34,908 nucleotides of DNA, taken from assembly GCA_016782885.1 (NCBI GenBank), contig JADHXQ010000049.1:1-34908 (forward strand), read 5' to 3'. A program made the translations under genes and the position numbers. A model generated the notes under the pieces. The model had not been told where the DNA came from and did not search any database. It saw only the letters and a program-made list of their open reading frames with translations. Shown one piece after another: positions 21,615-30,518 of this stretch. The number at the start of each line of letters is the position of its first letter. Position 1 is the stretch's first letter. The DNA comes from Phycisphaerae bacterium. Lineage in GTDB: Bacteria > Planctomycetota > Phycisphaerae > SM23-33.

Positions 21615-23119
21615 ACAGGTACATGTTGGGTATCGTTTTGCTGTTGAGTGTCCCGCTTCACGCCGCCGGGCCCCGGATTGAACCCCTGTTTCAAACGGTC
21701 GATCTGGACGTTGGGCAGTCCGCGAATGTCAAGCTGAGCAACGGTAAAACCGTTGCAGTCAAGCTGCTCGGCCTGAAAGAACATCGTTGTGAGATTCGCA
21801 GTGCGGTGCGCCGGGCTGTGGTGACCGTCGAGATTGACTCCAGGCGGGCCGAACTGGTCTGTGCAACGTACAACCTCCCCAAAACTGTGGGCGAGGTGCA
21901 GATCGATTGTCCCGTGACACGCGGATACTGCACCAGCCTGAACCGGAAGATCAACGTCTGGGCGATGGACAAAGATGTTCGCCTCCGTATCTGGGCGGCC
22001 GGGTCGCCATGGATCCGACCGGGCACGTTTGCGTATCCGGTGAACCAGCGGTGGTTCGCTTCCGACACGCAAATGGCTAACGATCCGTGTTACGTCAATG
22101 CCTGCGACACACCGGGCAAGAAGAGTGTCTACTATCATTACGGGCTGGATTTCGGCGGGGCCGAGGGGCTTGTCAGTGTTCTCGCCGCCACCGATGGCGT
22201 GGTAGTCTCCAGAGGCGGCAAGACGGTTTCGGGTAAGCATCCGCCGCAGGTATCGGCCCGCTACGACGTTGTCTGCGTTCGCGACGATCGGGGATGGTAC
22301 TATCGCTACAGCCACCTTATGCGGATCGACGATTCCCTGCAACTCGGGCAGCGAGTGAAGATGGGCGGGAAAATCGGTACGCTGGGGAAAGCCGGCGGCA
22401 GCGGGGGGTGGTCGCACCTGCATTTCGACATTGTCACGCCCCAGCCATCGGGGCGATACGGTATCACCGACGGATACGCGTTTATCTTCGAAGCCTATCG
22501 CCGCCAGTACAGCCCGAAGATGATAGCCGTCGCCCGCCCGCATCTGGTGGCATGGGCGGGCGAGGCGGTAACTCTCGACGCGACTCGCTCGTGGCATGCG
22601 GCGGGCGCCGGGCACATTGCCCGCTATGAATGGACCCTGAGCGACGGCTCGACCTCAAAGGGCGCCACCGTGCGTCACAAATACGACAAGCCCGGGCACT
22701 ACAGCGAGATCCTGAAAATCACCGATGACGCCGGGTGCGTTGACTACGATTTTGCGGTCGTGCAGGTGTTCGACAAGTCCAAACCGCTGCCGGTACCGCC
22801 GGCGATCCATGCGGCGTGCTGGCCGACAATGGGCGTCAAAGTCGGCGATGAGGTCACGTTCAAGGTCCGATCGTTCGCCATCAAACCCGATGAAGGCCGC
22901 GAAACCTGGGATTTCGGCGATGGGACCAAGGCGGTCTATACACGATCGGACGGTAACGTCAAGAAGCTCGCCAGGGACGGATATGCGATCACGAAACATC
23001 GCTACGCGAAAGCGGGGCACTTCATCATCACCGTCTGGCGCACCAACGATCGCGGTCAGAAAGCCACCTGCCGTCTCCACCTTGCGGTCGAACCGGCGAA
23101 ATCAAAAGGCGAGCGCTGA
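21611..23119 (+). CDS. Secreted M23 (LytM) peptidase-like protein with two PKD domains
   Basis: This 502-residue protein has a short signal peptide (about 1-18). An N-terminal beta region precedes an M23/LytM zinc-peptidase domain (about 140-290). The metal ligands are His176 and Asp180 (HYGLD), with His235 (YSHL) and the HLH pair 269-271, all intact. Two PKD-like beta domains follow (about 308-385 and 405-495, the second with WDFGDGT). M23 enzymes cut peptidoglycan cross-bridges or act as non-cleaving activators, and PKD domains usually mediate protein or glycan contacts outside the cell. The GTG at 21611 overlaps the previous stop by 4 bases (GTGA), and AAGGAG lies 8 bases before it. Confidence 0.85.
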   Translation: MNRYMLGIVLLLSVPLHAAGPRIEPLFQTVDLDVGQSANVKLSNGKTVAVKLLGLKEHRCEIRSAVRRAVVTVEIDSRRAELVCATYNLPKTVGEVQIDCPVTRGYCTSLNRKINVWAMDKDVRLRIWAAGSPWIRPGTFAYPVNQRWFASDTQMANDPCYVNACDTPGKKSVYYHYGLDFGGAEGLVSVLAATDGVVVSRGGKTVSGKHPPQVSARYDVVCVRDDRGWYYRYSHLMRIDDSLQLGQRVKMGGKIGTLGKAGGSGGWSHLHFDIVTPQPSGRYGITDGYAFIFEAYRRQYSPKMIAVARPHLVAWAGEAVTLDATRSWHAAGAGHIARYEWTLSDGSTSKGATVRHKYDKPGHYSEILKITDDAGCVDYDFAVVQVFDKSKPLPVPPAIHAACWPTMGVKVGDEVTFKVRSFAIKPDEGRETWDFGDGTKAVYTRSDGNVKKLARDGYAITKHRYAKAGHFIITVWRTNDRGQKATCRLHLAVEPAKSKGER

Positions 23120-23157
23120 GTTGTTTTTGCTCGGAAATCGCCTGGAGCCACAACTAA

Positions 23158-23448
23158 TCAGGAATCGCCGAGTTTCTTGAGTTTGCGCCCCCAGATCGTC
23201 AGCCAGATGGTCACCATGACCAGAATGAACAGGATCATCTTGAAGACGGCCATGAATATCAGCATCAGCCAGTGAACCTGGTCCCACGTTGTCCCGCCTC
23301 CCCAGAGAACGAGTAACCACGCGGGGCGAGCATGCTGCAGGCCCAGATATGCAAACCATGCCAGCGTCATCCAGACCGCGGCGATGATAATCGTATACCA
23401 ACCCGCGGCGGCGGACGTTTGAACGCGTTCTGTGAATGTCCTGGTCAT
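23158..23448 (-). CDS. Small two-helix membrane protein, unknown function
   Basis: This 96-residue protein has two hydrophobic helices (about 17-38 and 60-86). A short Trp-rich segment joins them, and the tail is basic. I recognise no family. The start is supported by AGGAG 6 bases before the ATG (CAGGAGAAAAAA). It lies convergent to the M23/PKD gene and downstream, on the same strand, of the AddA-like gene with about 180 bases between. Independent transcription is possible, since the space holds a dispersed repeat. Confidence 0.62.
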   Translation of the reverse strand: MTRTFTERVQTSAAAGWYTIIIAAVWMTLAWFAYLGLQHARPAWLLVLWGGGTTWDQVHWLMLIFMAVFKMILFILVMVTIWLTIWGRKLKKLGDS

Positions 23449-23587
23449 TTTTTTCTCCTGCTGCGCGACTCATCGGCAGATATCGCGTTGTCTCTTGAAG
23501 GAAACAGTTCCACGGTGAGTGACCTCTTTGGGGGCTCATCAACGCCGCAAGAATCAGAAGGCTTGCTGCATAATCTTCTGACGGACG

Positions 23588-23615
23588 GGGCCCTTCGACG
23601 AGCTCAGGACAAGCT
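23588..23615. repeat. Copy of the CTTCGACxAGCTCAGGAC-type dispersed repeat
   Basis: GGGCCCTTCGACGAGCTC followed by AGGACAAGCT matches a short sequence I recall from intergenic repeats in many environmental bacterial genomes. Spurious open frames over it read CPELVEGP. Other copies are not visible in this window, so the assignment rests on recognition. Confidence 0.5.
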
Positions 23616-23629
23616 ACCATATGCCGGCC

Positions 23630-26600
23630 CTACCGGGTCTGATCGCATAACGCCGAGTACGGGCAGTAGGTGCAGTGGTCCGATTGGACTCGCTCGAATT
23701 CGTTTGTGCGGCGGGCGATTATCAGTTTCTCGGTGAGCGCGGTCATGCGGTCGCGGGCGGTTTGCAGTGCGGACGGGTCGATCGGGAACGTGTGCTCGCG
23801 GGCGGGGCGGAGGAAGTAGAGCGAGGCGTCGGCGATCGGCTGGTTGAAGTGCCTTCCGGCCGCAATTGAGTAGGCGAGCATCTGGAGTTCGTAGTTTCCG
23901 GCGCGCCGGGCGATCTCGTCTCCGGACACGCGGTCTGACTTGTAGTCGACCACGTGCCAGTTTCCCCGGTCATCGCAATAGAGCAGATCGATCTGCCCGC
24001 GGAGTGTAAGCTGCCCTGCCGTCAGCACGAAGTCCAGTTCGCGGTAGATATGTCTGGCAGACGCGAGGCGCCCCCAGAGATCGTGCTGGGAGAATCGTGA
24101 GATCATCTCGCCCAGTTCGCCGGCAAGTTCGCCCGGGTTTACCGCGTCATCGAGGTCCATCTCCCATACGACCCGTGCAATGAGGTCCTCATTTGCCTGC
24201 GGATCGGCGAAGTCAAGCAGTTCCATGCACCTGTGATACAGCGTCCCGAGCGTCAGGGCGTCGAGCCGGGCCCCGCCGGTCCGCCGCTGGTCGCTCTTTG
24301 AGATCGGTGTCGGTACCGCCAGTTCGTATCGCCAGCGGTACAGTATCGGGCAGTGCGCGAATTCGCTAAGTGCCGTAACCGCCACCTCGACCGAACCGAC
24401 CGATACGGGCAGGGGACCGATGAGCGGCGGCGGGGCGGTTGTGGGTTTTGTAGCGATCATTGCAGCCGCTAGGTCTCCGGCGCCGGCGGCGTTGGCGATT
24501 ACCTGGCGGCCCGGGGCTTGTGGGCCTGTCTGACTTTTTGGCGGGTCCGGTTCGATGCAGGCGATTCGAGCTTTGAATTGTCCATCTCCGTAGCTGATGG
24601 TCTCGGCGCCTGCGTCGATGGCGTCGGTGACGCCCAGGATACCGTCGATCTGTGCCAGCGGGCTGGTCGAACTGGAGATTTTCGAGTCTTTGCTTCGCAT
24701 GTTGGCGCCGATTAGGATCAGATGGTCTCGGTGCCTGGTGATCGCGACGTAGAGTTTTCGGATGTCTTCGGCGTCCAGGTCTTCGTTTTCGGCCAGTTTG
24801 GCAAGGCGGAACGACAGCGGGTCGATATCCGTGTTGTCAGGGTCGTCCGGATCGGGTTTGATGTTGAGCGTCCATCCCCAATCGGCGCCGCGGTGCAGCA
24901 GCCTGCCGACGAATCCGCGCCGAGAGGCATTCAGGTCGGGCATGACGACCACTGGGAATTCGAGCCCCTTGGCTTTGTGGATGGTCATCAGCCTGACGAC
25001 GTTGTCGCTCTCGCCGGCGACGACGGCCTGCTCGTATCGCGATTCGCTGAGGATCAACTGGTCGGTCCTGGTGATGAAATCTCTCAGGGACATACCGTCG
25101 CGGTCCGCTGCCGCGGCGCGGTCGGTGAGTTGGCGGATGTTGCCCACCAGTCGTTTGGCTCCGAACTGCGAAGCGAGCACCGCGAGGTAGCCCGTTTCGT
25201 CCAGCAGTTGGGCGAGAAGCTCGTCGATGGCGACGGCGTTCTTGCGCTTCGCTAAACGCTGGATCATGGCGACGGCGAATTGCAGTGCCGCGAACTGATC
25301 GCTGGTGAGCCTTCCGTCCAGATCGGCGCCCGCCGGCGATGCGAGTTTGGTCAGGTAGGGACCGCCTTGCAGCGCCTCGGCGATGTGCATCAGCGCGTTG
25401 TCGTCGAGTCCGATCAGGCTGCTTCGCAACATGCCGAACAGCGCGATATCGTCCAGCGGGTTGTCGATGACGCGAAGCGCATTGAGGATATCGAAAACTT
25501 CCTGCTGCTTGAAGAAGCCCGTGCCCGCGATGACGTAGTAAGGCACGTTATGCTTCTGGAGTTGGCGTTCGTATTCGAGCGAATGCGTCATCCGCGACAG
25601 CAGTATCGCCACGTCGCGCGGCTGGACCGCTCGCCATGCTTCCGCGCGAGAATCCCAGACGAGCCTCTCGGCGTTTGAGATCATCTCGGAGATGCGTTGT
25701 GCGGTAAGTGCGGCCTGGGCGGTCGTCGCGTCCTCGGCGCTTTTTATGGGCTCTTCGCCATCGGCCAGGAGCATCTCGACCGACTCGCGGGTTGGCGTCT
25801 CGCTTCGGTGTGCGGTTATCGGTTCGTAGCTGTCGCCCATGAGCGGATCGAATAGCGCGTTGATGAACGCCACTCCCGCGCTATGCGTTCGGAAGGACAG
25901 GTCCAGCGATTCGCTTTGCCCGCGTCCCAGGCGGCTGCACGTGCCCTCGAACTCTTCGACGTCAGCACCTCGGAAGCGGTAAATGCTCTGCTTGGCGTCG
26001 CCTACAACAAACGCTTGAGCGTCGCTGGAAACCAGGTTTGCGAGCATCTGTAGTTGGAACGCGTCGGTGTCCTGGCATTCATCGATGAGGAGTTGGTCGA
26101 TTCCGTCGGCCAGTTGGTCTCGCACGTGCGAGTTCGAGCGGATAAGGCGGTTTGCATGAACGATCAGATCGCTGAAGTCCAGCAGTCCGCGGTTGCGTTT
26201 TGAGGCGGTGTAGCGTTGCCCGGCGTCACCGGACAGCGATGTCAGTGCGACCAGAGCCTCGGCGGACCGCCGGTCCATCTCGTTGAGCGTTTCGGCGTAT
26301 GGCGCATAGAGCGTCAGGATATCTTTGAGCTTCTTGATTCGATGCCGAAGGTCCATGGCGCCTTCTTTGGATCCCCAACCCGCCTTGCCGCCGACACCGC
26401 CCACCTTGAGATTGCATGCGAAGGCGAAGTTCTCAGGCGTCCGGGCGGCGGGGTCGGCGATGATCGCGTTGATTACGCCCATGAGTTCTTCGCGTTTGGC
26501 AAGCAGCTTGTCGTTGGGATCGTCGCACGGTTCGTCTGTGATACCGCGAGCCAGATCGGCCAGGGCGCCGTCGTCTTCCAGGCGTCCCCAGGCGGCCTGT

Positions 26601-27229
26601 CTCTCGCGGTCCAGCAGTTCCCGCCAACCTGCAATCACTTGCCCGGCGTCGCGATAGCTTTCGGTATCGAGCAGTTGACGCCGCGAGACGAGCGCCGTGA
26701 GCAGTTCGACCACGGTTGGATATGGCAGGTGTTCCAACAGGGATGTAAGTTGCGGATCGTTTGCTTCCGCGGCGGTCAGCACGGACGCATCGCATGCCTC
26801 CTCGATCAGTTGGGCCACGAGTAGTTCGTCGGCGCAGAGGGCGAAGTTCGGGTCGATGCCCGCTTCGACAGCGTGTGCTCTCAGCAGGGATGCGCAGAAG
26901 CTGTGTATCGTTGAGATTCGCGCTTCGGGCAGTTCGTCGATCCAGCGCCGGAGTCCGGTCCGCCGCGGACCGGTCGCCTCGCGCGCGAGCTCGGTGAGCA
27001 TCAGGCCGATGCGCCGCGACATTTCGACGGCGGCCTTGTCGGTGAACGTAAGCGCCACCAGGCGCCGCAGCGGCGATGTGTCTTCCTTCGCGCCGGTCAG
27101 GAGCCGCGTGTATCTCCGCGCCAAAACGAACGTCTTACCGCAACCGGCGCCGCTGCGAAGCGCCATGCTCTGGTCGGCATGGTCGATAGCCGCCTTCCGC
27201 TGGGCGTCTGTGAGTTTCAGTTCGCTCAT
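23630..27229 (-). CDS. AddA-like helicase-nuclease (UvrD/RecB family)
   Basis: This 1199-residue protein is a SF1A helicase with a C-terminal nuclease, probably one subunit of a double-strand-break end-processing machine. It has Walker A GAGCGKT (27-33), motif II IDECQDTD (about 383), motif III VGDAKQSIYRFRGAD and motif V TIHKAKGLEFPVVV (about 750). Motif VI is KLYVAITRHRD. The C-terminal RecB-type nuclease has GQIDLLY, VVDYKSD (about 1094) and YELQMLAYS. It also has Fe-S-like cysteines: a Cys near 958 (FAHCPILYRW) and Cys1186, Cys1189 and Cys1195 (C-x2-C-x5-C), the pattern known from AddB. Ordinary AddA lacks it. The ATG overlaps the stop of the AddB-like gene (ATGA). Confidence 0.88.
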   Translation of the reverse strand: MSELKLTDAQRKAAIDHADQSMALRSGAGCGKTFVLARRYTRLLTGAKEDTSPLRRLVALTFTDKAAVEMSRRIGLMLTELAREATGPRRTGLRRWIDELPEARISTIHSFCASLLRAHAVEAGIDPNFALCADELLVAQLIEEACDASVLTAAEANDPQLTSLLEHLPYPTVVELLTALVSRRQLLDTESYRDAGQVIAGWRELLDRERQAAWGRLEDDGALADLARGITDEPCDDPNDKLLAKREELMGVINAIIADPAARTPENFAFACNLKVGGVGGKAGWGSKEGAMDLRHRIKKLKDILTLYAPYAETLNEMDRRSAEALVALTSLSGDAGQRYTASKRNRGLLDFSDLIVHANRLIRSNSHVRDQLADGIDQLLIDECQDTDAFQLQMLANLVSSDAQAFVVGDAKQSIYRFRGADVEEFEGTCSRLGRGQSESLDLSFRTHSAGVAFINALFDPLMGDSYEPITAHRSETPTRESVEMLLADGEEPIKSAEDATTAQAALTAQRISEMISNAERLVWDSRAEAWRAVQPRDVAILLSRMTHSLEYERQLQKHNVPYYVIAGTGFFKQQEVFDILNALRVIDNPLDDIALFGMLRSSLIGLDDNALMHIAEALQGGPYLTKLASPAGADLDGRLTSDQFAALQFAVAMIQRLAKRKNAVAIDELLAQLLDETGYLAVLASQFGAKRLVGNIRQLTDRAAAADRDGMSLRDFITRTDQLILSESRYEQAVVAGESDNVVRLMTIHKAKGLEFPVVVMPDLNASRRGFVGRLLHRGADWGWTLNIKPDPDDPDNTDIDPLSFRLAKLAENEDLDAEDIRKLYVAITRHRDHLILIGANMRSKDSKISSSTSPLAQIDGILGVTDAIDAGAETISYGDGQFKARIACIEPDPPKSQTGPQAPGRQVIANAAGAGDLAAAMIATKPTTAPPPLIGPLPVSVGSVEVAVTALSEFAHCPILYRWRYELAVPTPISKSDQRRTGGARLDALTLGTLYHRCMELLDFADPQANEDLIARVVWEMDLDDAVNPGELAGELGEMISRFSQHDLWGRLASARHIYRELDFVLTAGQLTLRGQIDLLYCDDRGNWHVVDYKSDRVSGDEIARRAGNYELQMLAYSIAAGRHFNQPIADASLYFLRPAREHTFPIDPSALQTARDRMTALTEKLIIARRTNEFERVQSDHCTYCPYSALCDQTR

Positions 27230-30200
27230 GTCCGGTCCTCCGGCGGGGCGGCGCCCTTGATTTCAGCGCGGGCCGGTGAGAACTGGCAGATCTGGCGAAA
27301 CGGACAGTATGACGGGCAGTTGTGGGTCGGATACAGGTCGAACCGCCCCTCGCTCATTGCGGTGACGAAGTCGGCGACGCTCTGCATTGCCGCCTGGTTT
27401 ACCGCATCGTATCCGCCGAGCTTCGCGATACCGCGATCGGCGGTTTCAGGCGAGAAATCCAGGCACTTTTTGCTTTTTCCCTCTCCGACGCGATGGAATG
27501 CTCCCCCTGAGGCTTCGCCTGAGAGTATTTCCGCGGCCGCTGCTGAATAGAGCGGGAGTTGAAGGTTTCTTCCGGTTGCGATATCCGCCGGGGATGGAAG
27601 GGCGCCGGTCTTGTAGTCGATGACCAGCAGGCCGCCTGCGCCCTGAAGATCGACGCGGTCGATCTTCCCGCGAAGGCGGATGTCGCCTGCCGCCGTATGC
27701 ACGATTACCGCCTCGTCGCGGCTCATCGCGTCTGCCGGTTCGCCCGGTCGCTCCTCCATACCGAACGCCAGTTCAAAATGCCCGTAGAGTCCGCCGGGTT
27801 TGGCGTTTTTCAGCGACAGGAGGTAACTCCGCATCTGGGAGTGCATTCGGTCTCTTTGTATCCGCCACAGCGCCGGATACGGCGCCGCGGTTTCGAGCGG
27901 TTGGGAAAGACCGGTTACCGCGCCCCGCAGCGCCTCGATCATTTCCTCATCGGTTACCTGGTCGGGGCGGACCGGTCCGCCGGCGGCGTCGCGGAGGCGC
28001 GTCATCGTGGTGAACAGAACGTTGTGTACGAACTGTCCGCGTGAAGTGGGCTGGAGTATTCGCTCCGGGACGCTCAGCGGTTCGAGGCCCAGTACGTAGC
28101 TCGCGAAGTATCGCCACGGGCACTGTCCAAACGAGTTGAGCGAACTGGCCGAGAAAACGACCTGCCCCGGATACCTCCGTTTGAGTTCGGCGGTGAGTTT
28201 CGCGTCGTCCAGGCGCCCGTCGAACGCACCGGCGGAGTTTGCCTGCCAGCGCTTGTGCGACGCCCACAGTCCGCCCGCGACGCGCATGAGTTTTTGCGGG
28301 TCGCCGCGGGCGACCCACGCCATTGCGGCATCGTCGCAGCCGCGGTCCGGATCGAACCATCCGGCCACCGCGCCGGTAAGAGCGTCCTGGTCGGATGCGA
28401 TCCGGCCGCTGTCGGGCAGGAATGTTCCAAGCGGTATGTTCCGGTGACGCCCGGCGGACTGCAGGGCTTCGAGACCGCCGATCGGTTCGAGCAGAGATGT
28501 CAGGAAGCTGCCCGCCCCGGCCGGACGCCCCGAGGCGTCGCACGTGACATAGCTGAGCGTCAGCGATTCGCCGGCGCGGCTGGCGGCGAGATAGAACAGC
28601 AGCATCTCCCTGGAAGCGAGGTCGCCGCGAGAGTCCAGCGCCACGCCGTGGGTGGACCATCGCAACCGCTGGGCCTCGCCGAGCAGGGAACTGTCGGTCA
28701 GTTTCGCCGGGAAATGTCCTTCGCCCAGCGCGATCAGGAATACGTGGCTGTATCGCAGAGCCCGCGCATCGAGCACGTCCAGCACGTCGACCAGCGACTC
28801 GGCTCGCCGCGGGGGGCAGGCTACTTGCGACAGGGCGCTTCGGAGGCAGGGGCCCGCGGGCAATTCATCCAGTTCGCCGATAACCTGCTCGAGTGCGGCC
28901 AGGGCTCGCAGATCGCGCGCGACCAGGGGCGGGTCGTCCAACTGCATCACGACCCGGTCGACCCCCAGCGATCGGGCAATGTCCAGCGGATCGCCGCGGG
29001 CTGACTGTATCGCATCGAACAACGCCTCGAGCAGGGCGGCGGCGGAGGCGATACGCCGGGGGGTTACTTCGATCGGGCCGAGTTGAAGGCGACCGGCGGT
29101 TTGCGGGTCTTCATCGTCGGGGATGTTTCTGGTCGCCATCCAGGCCAGGCGGTCGGCGGCCTGGGCGTAGGATGATCTGCCTTCCAGGACATTGCCCTGC
29201 CGAATGATCAATTCGGCTACTGAAGCGTCGGTCGCGTCGAACTCGCCGAGAGCGTCGGCGCGGAAGTAGCTGTTGGATATGATTCGCAGGATGGCGGTGT
29301 GGACGAACTTACCGCCCGCCTCGGAGGTATCCAGCAGAAAGCGGATGACCGGCACGTCGACAAGCCGCCAGGGCGCTTCGGCGACCGGCACGTCGTGGAG
29401 GGCGAATACCCGTTCGATTGTCCGTCGGTAGGGTTCGATCGAACGTGCCAGGACCGCGATGCTTCCTCCGCGAGCGCCATCGAGCAGCAGGCGTTTTATT
29501 TGGCGGGCGACCGCCGCGATTTCGGCGTCAACGTTTGGAGCGGAAATCACCTCGAGGCGGTCGGGCGGATCGGTTTTCTCGGCATCGAGGTCAAACAGCG
29601 TATCGGGCAATCTCCCCGGGCCAGTCGCCCGGGAGGGGTTCGCCGGGGCCTGAATCACAGAAACCCGGTCGCCGAATCGCGTGCGGATCGCGTTCAATGT
29701 GCGCCGGGTCCAGAACCACATCCTGTCGCGCCCGTCGTCGTCAAGCGTCAGTGTTATCAGGATGCGGCGGTTCTTGCGGCTTACAAAATCGAGTATCTCC
29801 AACTGGGTTGGCGTGAAGTCTGTGAATCCGTCGACGGCAAGTATGCTCACTCCGCCCAGACCGGGCAGGTCGGCGGTTTTGTCGTCCAGGGCTTCCGCCA
29901 GGCGATCGCGGGCGAGCCATATCTGCCCCTCGACGTCGAACATGCCATCTGCCCGCAGGCGATTCTGGTAGCACCGGTAGACCTCCAGCAGGTCGCGTTC
30001 CTTCGGCGGGCCCGACCTGACGGCCGGGGCAAGCGACCCTGGTTCGATCGCCGCGCGTTTGAGTTCGGCGATCGCCCGGTCCAGCGCGACAACCAGTCCG
30101 GGAGTGTCTGCAACCGCTCCGATTGCTTTGAGTTTTCCGCTTGAGAGCAGTTCGCCCACGATCCCCGCCAGAATCAGATGCCTCTGGAAGGGCGAGATTC

Positions 30201-30513
30201 GCCTGCCCGCCGTTCCACTTGCGGCGAGGATACCCGCGGTAAGGCGGAAGAACGTGTTGACTCGCGCCCCGGCAAGCGCGCCGGTTTCGCTATCGGACAG
30301 CAGTCGCCCGCGGAGATGATCCGCCGCCGCGGCGTTGGGCGCCACGAGCATGCACCCCGCGGTCCCGTCGTTCCCGAGGCCGCCGCGGTAGAGATCGAGT
30401 GCGGCCGTTGTCTTCCCGCACCCCGCCGGACCGGTCAGGACGATCACGGGCCCGGGAGCATTACCAATCAGTTCCTGAAGCTCGCTGTTTACCATTGAGC
30501 GATCGTGAGTCAC
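27226..30513 (-). CDS. AddB-like helicase-nuclease subunit
   Basis: This 1095-residue partner of the AddA-like protein has Walker A GPAGCGKT (28-35). A helicase-like region follows with AVDGFTDFTPTQ, typical of AddB/RexB rather than true UvrD. The C-terminal nuclease has GKIDRVDL, VIDYKTG (about 965) and LQLPLYS. An Fe-S-type set is seen: a Cys near 796 (FGQCPWRYF) and Cys1066, Cys1070 and Cys1076, with a C-x3-C-x5-C tail one residue longer than the AddB form. Such enzymes resect DNA ends to allow RecA loading. The GTG at 30513 starts 5 bases after the transglutaminase-like stop; ATG 30495 is an alternative. No Shine-Dalgarno is obvious, so translation is probably coupled. Confidence 0.85.
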   Translation of the reverse strand: MTHDRSMVNSELQELIGNAPGPVIVLTGPAGCGKTTAALDLYRGGLGNDGTAGCMLVAPNAAAADHLRGRLLSDSETGALAGARVNTFFRLTAGILAASGTAGRRISPFQRHLILAGIVGELLSSGKLKAIGAVADTPGLVVALDRAIAELKRAAIEPGSLAPAVRSGPPKERDLLEVYRCYQNRLRADGMFDVEGQIWLARDRLAEALDDKTADLPGLGGVSILAVDGFTDFTPTQLEILDFVSRKNRRILITLTLDDDGRDRMWFWTRRTLNAIRTRFGDRVSVIQAPANPSRATGPGRLPDTLFDLDAEKTDPPDRLEVISAPNVDAEIAAVARQIKRLLLDGARGGSIAVLARSIEPYRRTIERVFALHDVPVAEAPWRLVDVPVIRFLLDTSEAGGKFVHTAILRIISNSYFRADALGEFDATDASVAELIIRQGNVLEGRSSYAQAADRLAWMATRNIPDDEDPQTAGRLQLGPIEVTPRRIASAAALLEALFDAIQSARGDPLDIARSLGVDRVVMQLDDPPLVARDLRALAALEQVIGELDELPAGPCLRSALSQVACPPRRAESLVDVLDVLDARALRYSHVFLIALGEGHFPAKLTDSSLLGEAQRLRWSTHGVALDSRGDLASREMLLFYLAASRAGESLTLSYVTCDASGRPAGAGSFLTSLLEPIGGLEALQSAGRHRNIPLGTFLPDSGRIASDQDALTGAVAGWFDPDRGCDDAAMAWVARGDPQKLMRVAGGLWASHKRWQANSAGAFDGRLDDAKLTAELKRRYPGQVVFSASSLNSFGQCPWRYFASYVLGLEPLSVPERILQPTSRGQFVHNVLFTTMTRLRDAAGGPVRPDQVTDEEMIEALRGAVTGLSQPLETAAPYPALWRIQRDRMHSQMRSYLLSLKNAKPGGLYGHFELAFGMEERPGEPADAMSRDEAVIVHTAAGDIRLRGKIDRVDLQGAGGLLVIDYKTGALPSPADIATGRNLQLPLYSAAAAEILSGEASGGAFHRVGEGKSKKCLDFSPETADRGIAKLGGYDAVNQAAMQSVADFVTAMSEGRFDLYPTHNCPSYCPFRQICQFSPARAEIKGAAPPEDRT

Positions 30514-30518
30514 GGGTT

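Noticed and set aside
23102..23620. Minus-strand open frame beginning with ACPELVEGP
   Set aside because: It starts in the dispersed repeat and overlaps the real small membrane gene in another frame.
23630..30513. Defence island around the helicase-nuclease pair
   Set aside because: Neighbours are housekeeping or secreted-protein genes; no toxin, restriction or CRISPR genes are seen. AddAB-type repair explains the pair.
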